From the NCBI GenBank assembly GCA_023434665.1, contig JAEYSM010000040.1:1-64000 (forward strand): DNA of 64,000 bases, read 5' to 3'. Positions 37,193 to 45,214 of this stretch are shown one piece after another. The position numbers and the translations under genes are program-made. The DNA is from Bacteroidota bacterium (GTDB taxonomy: Bacteria > Bacteroidota > Bacteroidia > Bacteroidales > Lentimicrobiaceae). A model generated the notes under the pieces. That model did not search any database and was not told the DNA's origin. It saw only the letters and a list, made by a program, of their open reading frames with translations. Position 1 is the first letter of the stretch. Each line of letters opens with the position of its first letter.

Positions 37193-37557
37193 TGGCATGG
37201 TTTATTCTGATTATTGCCGGAATGTTCGAAACAGTCTGGGCAATTGCTCTTAAATACTCCGAAGGATTTACTAAACTTTGGCCATCAGTGCTTACCGCTG
37301 TTGCTATGGCATTGAGCGTTTATCTGCTGGCTGTAGCCTTAAAAAGCTTGCCATTGGGGACAGCTTACACTATCTGGACTGGGATTGGTGCGGTAGGAAC
37401 AGTAATCTACGGAATTATGGTTTTTGGCGAATCAAAAGACTTTCTTAAAATTCTGTTTGTTTTAATGATAGTGGGTGGTATAGTTGGATTAAGATCAATC
37501 ACAAAAGAAACACCACCAAAAGAAATGGCTAAAGTAAACAGAGAAATGACCAAATAA
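37192..37557 (+). CDS. sugE: SMR-family guanidinium exporter (SugE/Gdx type)
   Basis: This 121-residue protein has four transmembrane helices. The essential glutamate is E13 in IAGMFETVWAIALKYSEGFT, and LPLGTAYTIWTGIGAVGTVI closely follows E. coli SugE/Gdx, not the EmrE drug exporters. Family members work as antiparallel dimers exchanging two protons for guanidinium. The C-terminal tail (KETPPKEMAKVNREMTK) is longer than in E. coli. The gene is coupled to a glycosyltransferase by a one-base overlap and is not preceded by a visible guanidine riboswitch, which is unusual for this exporter. Confidence 0.9.
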   Translation: MAWFILIIAGMFETVWAIALKYSEGFTKLWPSVLTAVAMALSVYLLAVALKSLPLGTAYTIWTGIGAVGTVIYGIMVFGESKDFLKILFVLMIVGGIVGLRSITKETPPKEMAKVNREMTK

Positions 37558-37561
37558 GCGT

Positions 37562-37999
37562 TTACTTTAAATTCAGCAAAATACTTACAATCGCCAGTCT
37601 GTAAGAATCGAATCCAAATCCCGCAATTACGCCTTTGGCATTCGGTGAAATGAAAGAAATGTGCCTGTAAGTTTCACGCGCCCAGATATTACTCATATGA
37701 ACCTCCACAACCTGACTATTAATTGCTTTCACAGCATCAGCAATGGCTATTGAAGTATGAGAATATCCTCCGGCATTCAGAATTATGCCATCTGAATTAA
37801 AGCCTGCTTCATGAATCCGGTTAATCAACTCCCCTTCAATATTACTTTGATAGTAATCGATCTCTACATCGGGGAATTCTTCTTCCAATCCCTTAATGAA
37901 ACTCTCAAACGATAAATTACCATAAATATGCTTCTCCCGAATGCCTGTTAGATTAAGGTTGGGCCCATTTATGATCGTTACTTTTTTCTTATCCATCAT
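37562..37999 (-). CDS. aroQ: 3-dehydroquinate dehydratase, type II
   Basis: This 145-residue enzyme dehydrates 3-dehydroquinate to 3-dehydroshikimate in the shikimate pathway and forms a dodecamer. The N-terminal signature INGPNLNLTGIREKHIYG contains the catalytic tyrosine; ILNAGGYSHTSIAI and EVHMSNIWARETYRH contain the substrate Asn/His positions. Start may be either of two adjacent ATGs (37999 or 37996). It lies 9 bases after a small lipoprotein gene, apparently co-transcribed, and four bases from the convergent sugE stop. aroK lies elsewhere in the window (62936). Confidence 0.96.
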   Translation of the reverse strand: MMDKKKVTIINGPNLNLTGIREKHIYGNLSFESFIKGLEEEFPDVEIDYYQSNIEGELINRIHEAGFNSDGIILNAGGYSHTSIAIADAVKAINSQVVEVHMSNIWARETYRHISFISPNAKGVIAGFGFDSYRLAIVSILLNLK

Positions 38000-38008
38000 T
38001 ATAAAGGT

Positions 38009-38380
38009 TTACTTTCTGACAAAAACCGTAACTGAAGGCTCGCTAATGGAAGGATAAAGCCCATAAATCGACATTTGATCCTCATTTTTGTTATAGGTTA
38101 TCTTGTGTTTACGACTTCTTCCATTGGGGTACTCCGATGGTTCAAAAATTTCAAGTTCGTTAGGTTTCTCAAGCAGATAATTATACTGCCTGATGGTATC
38201 ATGAACCAGATGGAGCAGCATGACATTATATCTTTTAAACTCCACTTCAGTCCTGATGGAATCTTCAGTAAATTCTTTCCATTTTCCAAAAATACTGAAT
38301 TCATCAGGAAACTTCTCTTTGCTGCATGAAGCTAAGAGAACCAATAATAGCACTACCGAAACTAACACCCTTAATCTCAT
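38009..38380 (-). CDS. Small lipoprotein, unknown function
   Basis: This 123-residue protein starts with a lipoprotein signal peptide; the lipobox LLASC places the lipidated cysteine at C19. The rest is a short beta-rich domain beginning FSIFGKWKEFTEDSIRTEVEF, whose GKW plus alternating strand pattern recalls lipocalin-like Bacteroidota lipoproteins, but no family is certain. No acidic surface-export signal follows the cysteine. It sits 9 bases upstream of aroQ on the minus strand and divergent from the TPP riboswitch. Confidence 0.7.
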   Translation of the reverse strand: MRLRVLVSVVLLLVLLASCSKEKFPDEFSIFGKWKEFTEDSIRTEVEFKRYNVMLLHLVHDTIRQYNYLLEKPNELEIFEPSEYPNGRSRKHKITYNKNEDQMSIYGLYPSISEPSVTVFVRK

Positions 38381-38430
38381 CCCATTAATTCTTTTTCAAT
38401 AAACGAATGCAAAATTACATTATTGTTTAG

Positions 38431-38438
38431 TACCTTTG
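38431..38438 (+). promoter_or_regulatory. Riboswitch/TonB-receptor promoter, -7 box
   Basis: TACCTTTG matches TAnnTTTG just upstream of the TPP aptamer; predicted start near 38444, at the 5' edge of the aptamer. No clear -33 box. Confidence 0.5.
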
Positions 38439-38445
38439 CCACTGA

Positions 38446-38528
38446 TTTCCTATTGGGGTGCCTTAATACACGGGCTGAGATCATACTCATTGAACCTGCA
38501 CCGGATAATGCCGGCGAAGGGATTACAG
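38446..38528 (+). promoter_or_regulatory. TPP riboswitch (THI element)
   Basis: The conserved aptamer core is present in order: TTGGGGTGCC (38453-38462), GGGCTGAGA (38472-38480), GAACCTGCA (38492-38500), CCGGATAATGCCGGCGAAGGGA (38501-38522, given here as the conserved P4/P5 block). This is the standard thiamine pyrophosphate sensor. It controls the TonB receptor that starts at 38600, implying thiamine or a thiamine derivative as the transported ligand. Confidence 0.95.
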
Positions 38529-38543
38529 AGAAAACTTAATAAC

Positions 38544-38571
38544 GGATAACCAAAGACCCCTTTGACTATCC
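38544..38571 (+). promoter_or_regulatory. Candidate riboswitch expression platform hairpin
   Basis: A nested hairpin GGATA-CAAAG-ACCC-CTTTG-TATCC (with AC bulges on both sides) lies between the aptamer and the ATG. ACCCC at 38556-38560 can pair with GGGGT at 38455-38459 of the aptamer, so switching between the two is possible. No T-tract follows, so a translational or Rho-linked mechanism is as likely as intrinsic termination. Confidence 0.5.
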
Positions 38572-38599
38572 AGAGTTTAATCTTAAGAGATAATCAATT

Positions 38600-41011
38600 A
38601 TGATTAAAAGAATTCTTCTGGTTTTACCAGTTCTACTGCCATTTATCCTATCCGCACAAATTACTTTAAAAGGAAGGGTAATTAACCAAAACAACGCTAA
38701 ACCGCTTGCGGGTGCACACATTAGTTTAAACAACAATCTTCGTACTGCAATCAGCAAACAAGATGGTATGTTTGAAATTAATGACTTAAAACCGGGCAAG
38801 TATTACATCGTAGCAACTTACATGGGGTTTTCTGATTGGTGGAGCGAATTAGAAATTACTAAAAGCTCATCCATGATGATTCCTATGGAACCAAAAGTTT
38901 TTGAATTAAGCGAAGACGTAATCATTGAATCTACCAGAGCCGGAGAAACCATTCCTGTTACATCAACTTCTCTTGACTCAGAGGTAATTGAAAGGGTAAA
39001 TCAGGGGCGGGATGTCCCGTTTATACTTGAACGAATGCCCTCAGTTGTTTCTTCATCTGATGCAGGTACCGGAATTGGATATTCTACCTTCAGAGTCAGA
39101 GGGACAGACATGAACAGAATTAACATCACAGTTAATGGAATTCCACTTAATGACGCAGAATCACACAGTGTTTTCTGGGTAAATATGCCAAACTTCATTT
39201 CCAACGTCTCCAGTTTGCAAGTACAGAGAGGTGTAGGGTCAAGCACCAATGGATCAGCTGCCTTTGGTGCAAGTGTCAATCTGCAGACAGAGATCCCTTC
39301 TTCTGAGCCTTACGCCGAAATTTCAAATTCATTTGGATCCTTCAACACGTTCAACCACTCATTGGCAGCCGGAACCGGTTTAATTAATGGAAAATGGGCT
39401 GTGGATTCCAGGTTATCAAAACTATCATCGGATGGTTATATTGACCGCGCAAGTGCTGATCTTAAATCATTTTACGTCTCAGGAGGCTATTATACGGCAA
39501 ATACTATTGTCAAGCTTAACGTCTTTTCAGGCCTCGAAAAGACCTACCAGGCATGGGATGGAGTTCCCTCTTCATTGCTCGGGACCGACAGGACTTATAA
39601 TGGCATTGGATACTATACTGACAAGGATGGAAATGAGAAATATTATGATAATGAGACTGATAATTATCAGCAAGACCATTACCAGCTGATGCTTGCGCAG
39701 AAAATCAGCAATAATGCCATATTAAATTTTGCACTGCATTATACCAAAGGCCGCGGTTACTATGAACAGTATAAAGATGATGCAGACCTGAGGGACTATG
39801 GAATCAGTCCTGCTGTAGTTTACGATACTGTACTTCCCTCCGAATCAGACCTTATCAGAAGAAAGCATCTTGATAACGACTTTTATGGTTATACCTTTTC
39901 TTTAAAATATCAGCCTGTTAACCGACTTCAACTGATTTTAGGAAGCTCTGCTAATATATATGACGGGGACCATTTCGGACGCATCATCTGGACAGAATCG
40001 GCTATAAATGTAGATCCTGAATATCAATGGTATATGGGAACAGGTGTAAAGAAAGATCTGAACATTTTTACAAAAGCCAACTTCCAGGCTACCAGTCGTT
40101 TAAGTATCTATGGCGACCTTCAGATAAGAACAATCAATTACAAGATAACCGGAACAGATGATGATCTGAGAGATATAGGCCAGGAGCATGATTTCTTTTT
40201 CTTTAATCCTAAAGCTGGACTTTTCTACAAACTACATTCTAATGGCAACTTATACGCAAGCTTTGCCATAGCACACCGCGAACCCAACAGGGATAACTAC
40301 ACTGATGCAAATCCTTTAGGACCGGATCCGGTGGAAGAGCGCCTGTATGATTACGAGTTGGGTTACAATTATGACAATACTAAAACTTCAATAAACACAA
40401 CCCTGTATTACATGCATTATATCGATCAGCTTATTTTAACAGGTGATATTAATGATGTGGGGTCTCCTGTCATGATCAATACTCCTTCTTCATACAGAAT
40501 GGGTGCAGAATTCAGCATTGAAAGAAACATTTTTAAATCACTTTCCTTATCGTTTAATGCAGCATTCAGCAAGAATAAGATTAAGAATTTCGTGTCAAAG
40601 GTTGATAATTGGGACACTTGGGAACAAATTTCAGACACTCTGGAGCTAAGTGATCTGGCTTTTTCACCCAATGCAGTTATAGGTTACGAACTTTTATGGA
40701 AACCTTTTGAGGGATTCAGTGCATCGTTTGATGGCAAATTTGTTTCCAAACAATTCATCGACAACACATCTTCCGATGACCGGACAATAGATCCATATTT
40801 GGTTCATAATCTCAGACTTGGATACTCCATCAAACCTTCATTTATTAGAGAATTACAATTCAGTTTAAATTTTAACAATATTTTTAACACTGAGTATGAA
40901 ACTAATGCATGGGTTTATCGTTACTATTCAGAGGGTCAGTTTGGCAAAATTGATGGATACTTTCCACAGGCAGGTATCAACGTCACAGCAGGGCTGACTA
41001 TTAAACTATGA
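38600..41011 (+). CDS. TonB-dependent receptor, thiamine-regulated
   Basis: This 803-residue outer-membrane receptor has a signal peptide (ending LSAQI), a carboxypeptidase-D regulatory-like domain (about 20-105), a plug domain (about 115-235, with TFRVRGTDMNRINITVNGIPLND and VQRGVGSSTNGSAAFGASVNL), and a 22-strand-type barrel ending with an aromatic strand INVTAGLTIKL. The TPP riboswitch directly upstream makes thiamine, its phosphates or precursors the probable ligand, as in known Bacteroidota thiamine receptors. The usual neighbours pnuT and thiamine pyrophosphokinase are absent; a terminator-like hairpin and smpB follow. Confidence 0.93.
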   Translation: MIKRILLVLPVLLPFILSAQITLKGRVINQNNAKPLAGAHISLNNNLRTAISKQDGMFEINDLKPGKYYIVATYMGFSDWWSELEITKSSSMMIPMEPKVFELSEDVIIESTRAGETIPVTSTSLDSEVIERVNQGRDVPFILERMPSVVSSSDAGTGIGYSTFRVRGTDMNRINITVNGIPLNDAESHSVFWVNMPNFISNVSSLQVQRGVGSSTNGSAAFGASVNLQTEIPSSEPYAEISNSFGSFNTFNHSLAAGTGLINGKWAVDSRLSKLSSDGYIDRASADLKSFYVSGGYYTANTIVKLNVFSGLEKTYQAWDGVPSSLLGTDRTYNGIGYYTDKDGNEKYYDNETDNYQQDHYQLMLAQKISNNAILNFALHYTKGRGYYEQYKDDADLRDYGISPAVVYDTVLPSESDLIRRKHLDNDFYGYTFSLKYQPVNRLQLILGSSANIYDGDHFGRIIWTESAINVDPEYQWYMGTGVKKDLNIFTKANFQATSRLSIYGDLQIRTINYKITGTDDDLRDIGQEHDFFFFNPKAGLFYKLHSNGNLYASFAIAHREPNRDNYTDANPLGPDPVEERLYDYELGYNYDNTKTSINTTLYYMHYIDQLILTGDINDVGSPVMINTPSSYRMGAEFSIERNIFKSLSLSFNAAFSKNKIKNFVSKVDNWDTWEQISDTLELSDLAFSPNAVIGYELLWKPFEGFSASFDGKFVSKQFIDNTSSDDRTIDPYLVHNLRLGYSIKPSFIRELQFSLNFNNIFNTEYETNAWVYRYYSEGQFGKIDGYFPQAGINVTAGLTIKL

Positions 41012-41052
41012 TAACTATACACTACTCATAAAACTTAAGCTTAACTGACCTT

Positions 41053-41087
41053 ATCGCCCCGTAGATTGAATTCTTCGGGGCGATTTG
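41053..41087 (+). terminator. TonB-receptor terminator (weak T-tract)
   Basis: ATCGCCCCG (41053-41061) pairs perfectly with CGGGGCGAT (41076-41084), loop 14 bases, followed by only TTG. The stem is strong but the T-tract is poor. Confidence 0.55.
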
Positions 41088-41095
41088 CATCAAAT

Positions 41096-41171
41096 AGATT
41101 CTGAACGACCCCATAGTGACTATCTTTACTTTTAGAATCTGAACGACTCCACAGTGACTATCTTTACTTTG
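41096..41171. repeat. 38-bp tandem duplication upstream of smpB
   Basis: Two copies of a 38-base unit (41096-41133 and 41134-41171) differ at about five positions; both contain CTGAACGAC, CAnAGTGAC and TATCTTTACTTT. They end directly at the smpB -7 box and each carries a -7-like TATCTTTA. Confidence 0.88.
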
Positions 41172-41173
41172 AC

Positions 41174-41181
41174 TATCTTTG
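41174..41181 (+). promoter_or_regulatory. smpB promoter, -7 box
   Basis: TATCTTTG, 18 bases before the smpB ATG; predicted start near 41187. Two near-copies, TATCTTTA at 41121-41128 and 41159-41166, lie in the upstream 38-bp repeats. Confidence 0.55.
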
Positions 41182-41199
41182 CAACCTTTAGTGTGAAAC

Positions 41200-41646
41200 A
41201 TGAACTCAACTATTTCAATAAAAAATAAAAAAGCTACTTATGAGTACTTCCTGACGGAAGAATTTATAGCAGGCCTTGTACTTACAGGGACAGAAATAAA
41301 ATCAATACGTGAAGGAAAAGCAAATCTCACTGATTCGTATTGTACATTTATAGGTAATGAACTCTTTGTAAGAAACCTCCATATCTCTGAATATACTTTT
41401 GGTACCTATGCTAATCATGAACCTAAAAGAGACAGAAAACTTCTGCTGACTAAAAGAGAACTTAGGAAGCTTCTTACAAAAACCAAAGAAAAAGGTCTCA
41501 CTATTATTCCTTTTCTTTTGTTTATAGACGAAAAGGGACATGCAAAAATTAAGATTGCCATAGCAAAAGGAAAGAAAAACTACGATAAAAGAGAAACACT
41601 AAAGACAAAAGACACTCAGCGCGAAATTGACCGTCACCGGGATTAA
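41200..41646 (+). CDS. smpB: SsrA-binding protein SmpB
   Basis: This 148-residue protein binds tmRNA and is required for trans-translation on stalled ribosomes. Family signatures are NKKATYEYFLTEEFIAGLVL, GTEIKSIREGKANLTDSYC, RDRKLLLTKRELRKL and a basic C-terminal tail (KRETLKTKDTQREIDRH) that mimics mRNA in the decoding centre. Length is normal. The tmRNA gene ssrA is not in the window. Expression appears to come from its own promoter behind a duplicated repeat. It is followed 16 bases later by a thioredoxin-fold gene. Confidence 0.97.
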   Translation: MNSTISIKNKKATYEYFLTEEFIAGLVLTGTEIKSIREGKANLTDSYCTFIGNELFVRNLHISEYTFGTYANHEPKRDRKLLLTKRELRKLLTKTKEKGLTIIPFLLFIDEKGHAKIKIAIAKGKKNYDKRETLKTKDTQREIDRHRD

Positions 41647-41662
41647 TAAATCATAGAAAAAA

Positions 41663-42223
41663 ATGGATATAAAGAAACTTAAAATTACGGGCCTTCTGTG
41701 CTTATTTATCTTTTCAGGACAAGCACTTTTTGCCCAGAAAGAAAAAGAAAACAAAACCCAGGATGCTTCTTTAGTAAAATGGTACACTTTTGAAGAAGCT
41801 ATCAAGAAAAACAAAAAGAAGCCCAGAAAAATCTTTATTGACGTTTATACCGATTGGTGTGGCTGGTGTAAAAAGATGGATAGGGAAACATTCTTGAATG
41901 CTGACGTTGCCGAATATCTGAATAAAAACTTTTACCCAGTAAAACTTAATGCCGAGCAGGCTGAAAAAATAGTATTTAAAGGACAGGAATTCGTTAATCC
42001 AAATCCAGGCAAACCACGTTCACCCCATCAATTGGCTATTGCTATTCTGAAACAGGAAATGAGTTATCCGTCGTATGTCCTCTTAAATGAAGATAGTGAA
42101 TGGCTCTTCAAAATCAGGGGTTATAAAACAGCCGACGACCTTTTACCAATGCTTAAATATTTCGGCAGCGATCAGTATAAAGTGATGTCGTGGACTGAAT
42201 TCAATAGCTCGAAAACATTATAA
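41663..42223 (+). CDS. Exported thioredoxin-fold protein
   Basis: This 186-residue protein has a signal peptide (about 1-25, ending LFAQ) and a thioredoxin-like domain (about 38-170) with redox motif C66-G-W-C69 in DVYTDWCGWCKKMDRE. The motif and the insertion after it (NAEQAEKIVFKGQEF) match the Thioredoxin_7/DUF255-like group of Bacteroidota periplasmic proteins. The likely role is disulfide reduction or thiol repair in the periplasm. It lies 16 bases after smpB, and a bidirectional terminator separates it from the metal cassette on the other strand. Confidence 0.88.
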   Translation: MDIKKLKITGLLCLFIFSGQALFAQKEKENKTQDASLVKWYTFEEAIKKNKKKPRKIFIDVYTDWCGWCKKMDRETFLNADVAEYLNKNFYPVKLNAEQAEKIVFKGQEFVNPNPGKPRSPHQLAIAILKQEMSYPSYVLLNEDSEWLFKIRGYKTADDLLPMLKYFGSDQYKVMSWTEFNSSKTL

Positions 42224-42290
42224 CGGCAATAAAATAAAATTGACGATCAGTCCTCCTCTCTAGTCCACTTTCCAAACAACTGACTGATAC

Positions 42291-42325
42291 AAAAAAAAGA
42301 TCTCATGTGTAATGAGATCTTTTTT
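42291..42325. terminator. Bidirectional terminator
   Basis: AAAAAAGATCTCAT (42293-42306), loop GTGTA, ATGAGATCTTTTTT (42312-42325). The 14-bp stem is perfect and A/T flanked, serving the thioredoxin-fold gene on the plus strand and the HMA gene on the minus strand. Confidence 0.92.
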
Positions 42326-42394
42326 GTTAAACTAGCTTTGAATTAGTAGTGATAGTTGAGCACTGAAAATTAGTGCTTACAGTTTAAGCTTTAA

Positions 42395-42781
42395 TTAGTG
42401 AGGATGTTTTGAATGATCATGTCCTGAATGATCTTCCCTGTCTTCTGGTTTTTTGCAACAATCGGCCAGTTTCTTGTATGCTTTTGGATCAGCTGCAACA
42501 TCATCTGCATCGTATCCTGAAAGTGAAATGGCTTTCTTTATGGCCTCAGGCGAGGTTTTATTGGGTTTATATGTAACGGCAACCTCATTTTTTTCCAGAT
42601 CTACATTCGATTTTGAAACACCTTTTTCGAAAGCCAATGCTCTTTCGATGTTCTCTTTACACATCGAACATTGAGATGAAACCTTGATATTTATGGTTTC
42701 GCTTTTTGATTTTTGCGCAGCTACTGATCCGATGGTAAAGAACAATCCAAGAATCAGGGCCAGGTTTTTGATATTCTTCAT
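42395..42781 (-). CDS. Exported heavy-metal-associated (HMA) domain protein
   Basis: From the ATG at 42781 this is a 128-residue protein: a signal peptide (MKNIKNLALILGLFFTIGSVAAQ), an HMA ferredoxin-like domain (about 27-95) with metal site C38-S-M-C41 in KVSSQCSMCKENIE, and a His-rich tail (DHSGHDHSKHPH) that could also hold metal. The frame runs open to an ATG at 42850, but the extra 23 residues would precede the signal peptide and are rejected. It is the last gene of a minus-strand cassette with a TonB receptor and a Cys/His-rich exported protein. Likely a periplasmic copper or soft-metal carrier (inference). Confidence 0.88.
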   Translation of the reverse strand: MKNIKNLALILGLFFTIGSVAAQKSKSETINIKVSSQCSMCKENIERALAFEKGVSKSNVDLEKNEVAVTYKPNKTSPEAIKKAISLSGYDADDVAADPKAYKKLADCCKKPEDREDHSGHDHSKHPH

Positions 42782-42903
42782 TTTGTCTATATTAATGGTT
42801 ACTATTTTATTTGATTGGTACTTCATCATTATGAAGATTGTTATGATCAATAAGAGTTAATAATTTTCAACAATTCGTTCATTTTTGAGGCAACTATTTC
42901 TGT

Positions 42904-45135
42904 TTATAGATCATTAGGAATTATGTATCTGAATCCTGCATAAAACATACGTCCCAAAACAGGTCCCCAGATCATACCTGCATCAAATCCTTCGGCAAAC
43001 GGAGCATCAGCACCAAGTATCGGGTGGCTCTGTTTGTAGTTTGTCAGATTTTCAACACCTGCATAAACATCCCATTTCTTGAATTTCCGGGTAATCTGGG
43101 AATGAATGGTAATATAATCAGGTGAATAATTGACAGCAGAAGGATCAACGCCTGATCCATGTTCCGAAATACCCAAAGGCAACCTTGTGCTACCATTGTA
43201 TTGACCGGTAAAATCAAATTTCCATTTTTCGAAACGAGTGGCATACGACATAGTGAGCAATCCTTTGTGCTTGCTGACCAATGGCCTTTCGCGAAGTTCA
43301 CCGGCAGTGGTTACTTTAGTATCATTGAGCCTGTAAGCAGCGGTCAGGTCAAAATTCTTGAAAAGATTTGCTGTAAAATCGACCTGGAAACTATTTGAGA
43401 ATGACTTTCCATCAAGGTTATAGAAAACTACGCGGTTATATGCCTGATCGAGATCCACAATAACCTGGTTCATAAAGTCAGTCCTGTAGAAATCAATTGT
43501 AAAAGTAGCTTTACGGTCTTCACTCAGATTGAATTCCTGGGTAAGATTAACTCCATAATTCCATGCTTCTTCCATTTTGAAGTCTTCTCTGAAGATCATC
43601 TGACGTGAGCTGATCAATAAGCCGGTGTTTTCGGCTAAAATTGAAGGACTTCTGTACCCTTTTCCTGCGGAAGCACGTAAAGTAGTATTTTTCAACAGAT
43701 TGATCTTTAAGTGAGCTCTTGGAGTAAGAATGAGTCCGTAAAGATTATGATGGTCGGCTCTCATACCTAATATGAAATTGGACTTTTCATTTGGTGTAAG
43801 TGTATATTGAGCAAAAACGCCAGGTACAGATTCGGTTCTTGAGAAACTACTATCAGCATACTGTTCGTCATAGTCATCATACATCCAGCTTAATCCTGTA
43901 CTATAGCCATGAACGGCCGAACCCGACTGGAATATCGCATTACCATAGAATCCCAACTGTCGGGCATCGTAAGCAGTTCTTCCAAACATGCTCTCTTGTT
44001 CGTGATACAAACCACTGAAGATAAGTCCAATACTTGTATTTGGTTTGTTCTCGAACATAAACCCTGTCTTATCATAAACCTGTAAACGACGGGTCAGAAC
44101 TTCCATCACATACCTGTTGTTATCAGCCAAAGCTTCGTCAGTTTTAATATCAACTAACTGGCCCCCGGTTCTCTTGTCCTGCAGGAAGTTTATTCCAAAC
44201 TTACTTTCAGTTACTCCATGCTTTTCGTAACTCCACCTGTTTGACAGGTTTATCTGTGATGATAACGGCAAATCAATGAAGCCATCATGATTCATGTCAG
44301 TCTTCATCACTTGTTGTGAGGTATGAGCGAGTACCATGGTGCTTAACCTTTCATTTAGTTTGGTTGAAGCATGTGCATTCAATTCGTATCTACCCTCATT
44401 ATTCAGATATCCATTAAGATAAAATTTATCGGTGTTAAAGGGTTTTCGCATTTCAGTATTTATCTGGCCTGTGGTTGACTCGTAACCATTGATTACAGAT
44501 GAAGTCCCTTTAGAAATTTGTATCGACTCCATCCATGTTCCCGGGATATATGTTAAACCAAATGCGGAACCTAATCCCCGGGTAAACGGTATGTTCTCAA
44601 CCATCAACTGGCTATAGACACCTGCCAAACCGAGCATTTGAATTTGTCGTGCACCTGTGACAGCATCTGAGAAGCCAACATCAACAGTGGCATTGTTTTC
44701 AAAACTCTCCGAAAGGTTACAACATGCTAACTTTTGCAGACCAGCAGTTGTGATTACTTCGGTTTTTATGGGTTTTAATCCTGAAATAAAACTGCCCTGC
44801 ATTCTTTCTTTTACTTCAACGGTCTGTAGCTGTGAGCCTTTTTGAAGTACTAATTCAACACTCGACTGTCCGTTAATTACCAGTGTATCATTGGTATAAC
44901 CAACATAGCTGGCAACCAACTTATTTGTCTGGTCAGTAAGTTCTAGTTTAAACTTTCCCTTTTCATCTGCAACGGTGCCTGAGGTAGTACCTTCCCAATA
45001 AATATTAGAAAAAGGCAAAGGTTGTTTCTTATTGTTGGCATCAAATTCAATAACGGTCCCTGAGATAGTCTGTGCAAAGGAGAAATTGATGCTTGTAATT
45101 ATTGTAATTATAGAATATATTAATAGTCGTTTCAT
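42904..45135 (-). CDS. TonB-dependent receptor of a metal cassette
   Basis: From the ATG at 45135 (MKRLLIYSI) this is a 743-residue outer-membrane receptor: signal peptide (ending FSFAQ), carboxypeptidase-D-type beta domain (about 20-105), plug (about 115-230) with LACCNLSESFE and MLGLAGVYSQLMVENIPF, and a beta barrel ending RMFYAGFRYIIPNDL. The adjacent cysteines in the plug motif LACCNL are a feature of this receptor type. A nine-residue longer start at 45162 precedes the signal peptide and is less likely. Between a Cys/His-rich protein and an HMA protein, its ligand is probably copper or another thiophilic metal complex; this is inference from neighbours. Confidence 0.9.
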   Translation of the reverse strand: MKRLLIYSIITIITSINFSFAQTISGTVIEFDANNKKQPLPFSNIYWEGTTSGTVADEKGKFKLELTDQTNKLVASYVGYTNDTLVINGQSSVELVLQKGSQLQTVEVKERMQGSFISGLKPIKTEVITTAGLQKLACCNLSESFENNATVDVGFSDAVTGARQIQMLGLAGVYSQLMVENIPFTRGLGSAFGLTYIPGTWMESIQISKGTSSVINGYESTTGQINTEMRKPFNTDKFYLNGYLNNEGRYELNAHASTKLNERLSTMVLAHTSQQVMKTDMNHDGFIDLPLSSQINLSNRWSYEKHGVTESKFGINFLQDKRTGGQLVDIKTDEALADNNRYVMEVLTRRLQVYDKTGFMFENKPNTSIGLIFSGLYHEQESMFGRTAYDARQLGFYGNAIFQSGSAVHGYSTGLSWMYDDYDEQYADSSFSRTESVPGVFAQYTLTPNEKSNFILGMRADHHNLYGLILTPRAHLKINLLKNTTLRASAGKGYRSPSILAENTGLLISSRQMIFREDFKMEEAWNYGVNLTQEFNLSEDRKATFTIDFYRTDFMNQVIVDLDQAYNRVVFYNLDGKSFSNSFQVDFTANLFKNFDLTAAYRLNDTKVTTAGELRERPLVSKHKGLLTMSYATRFEKWKFDFTGQYNGSTRLPLGISEHGSGVDPSAVNYSPDYITIHSQITRKFKKWDVYAGVENLTNYKQSHPILGADAPFAEGFDAGMIWGPVLGRMFYAGFRYIIPNDL

Positions 45136-45214
45136 GTTTCTGTTTTTAGTCATTACGAACAAAATAGAGCAGCTGTATTGAATCAGCTGATTGTCAAATA
45201 AAAACAGAAATGAA

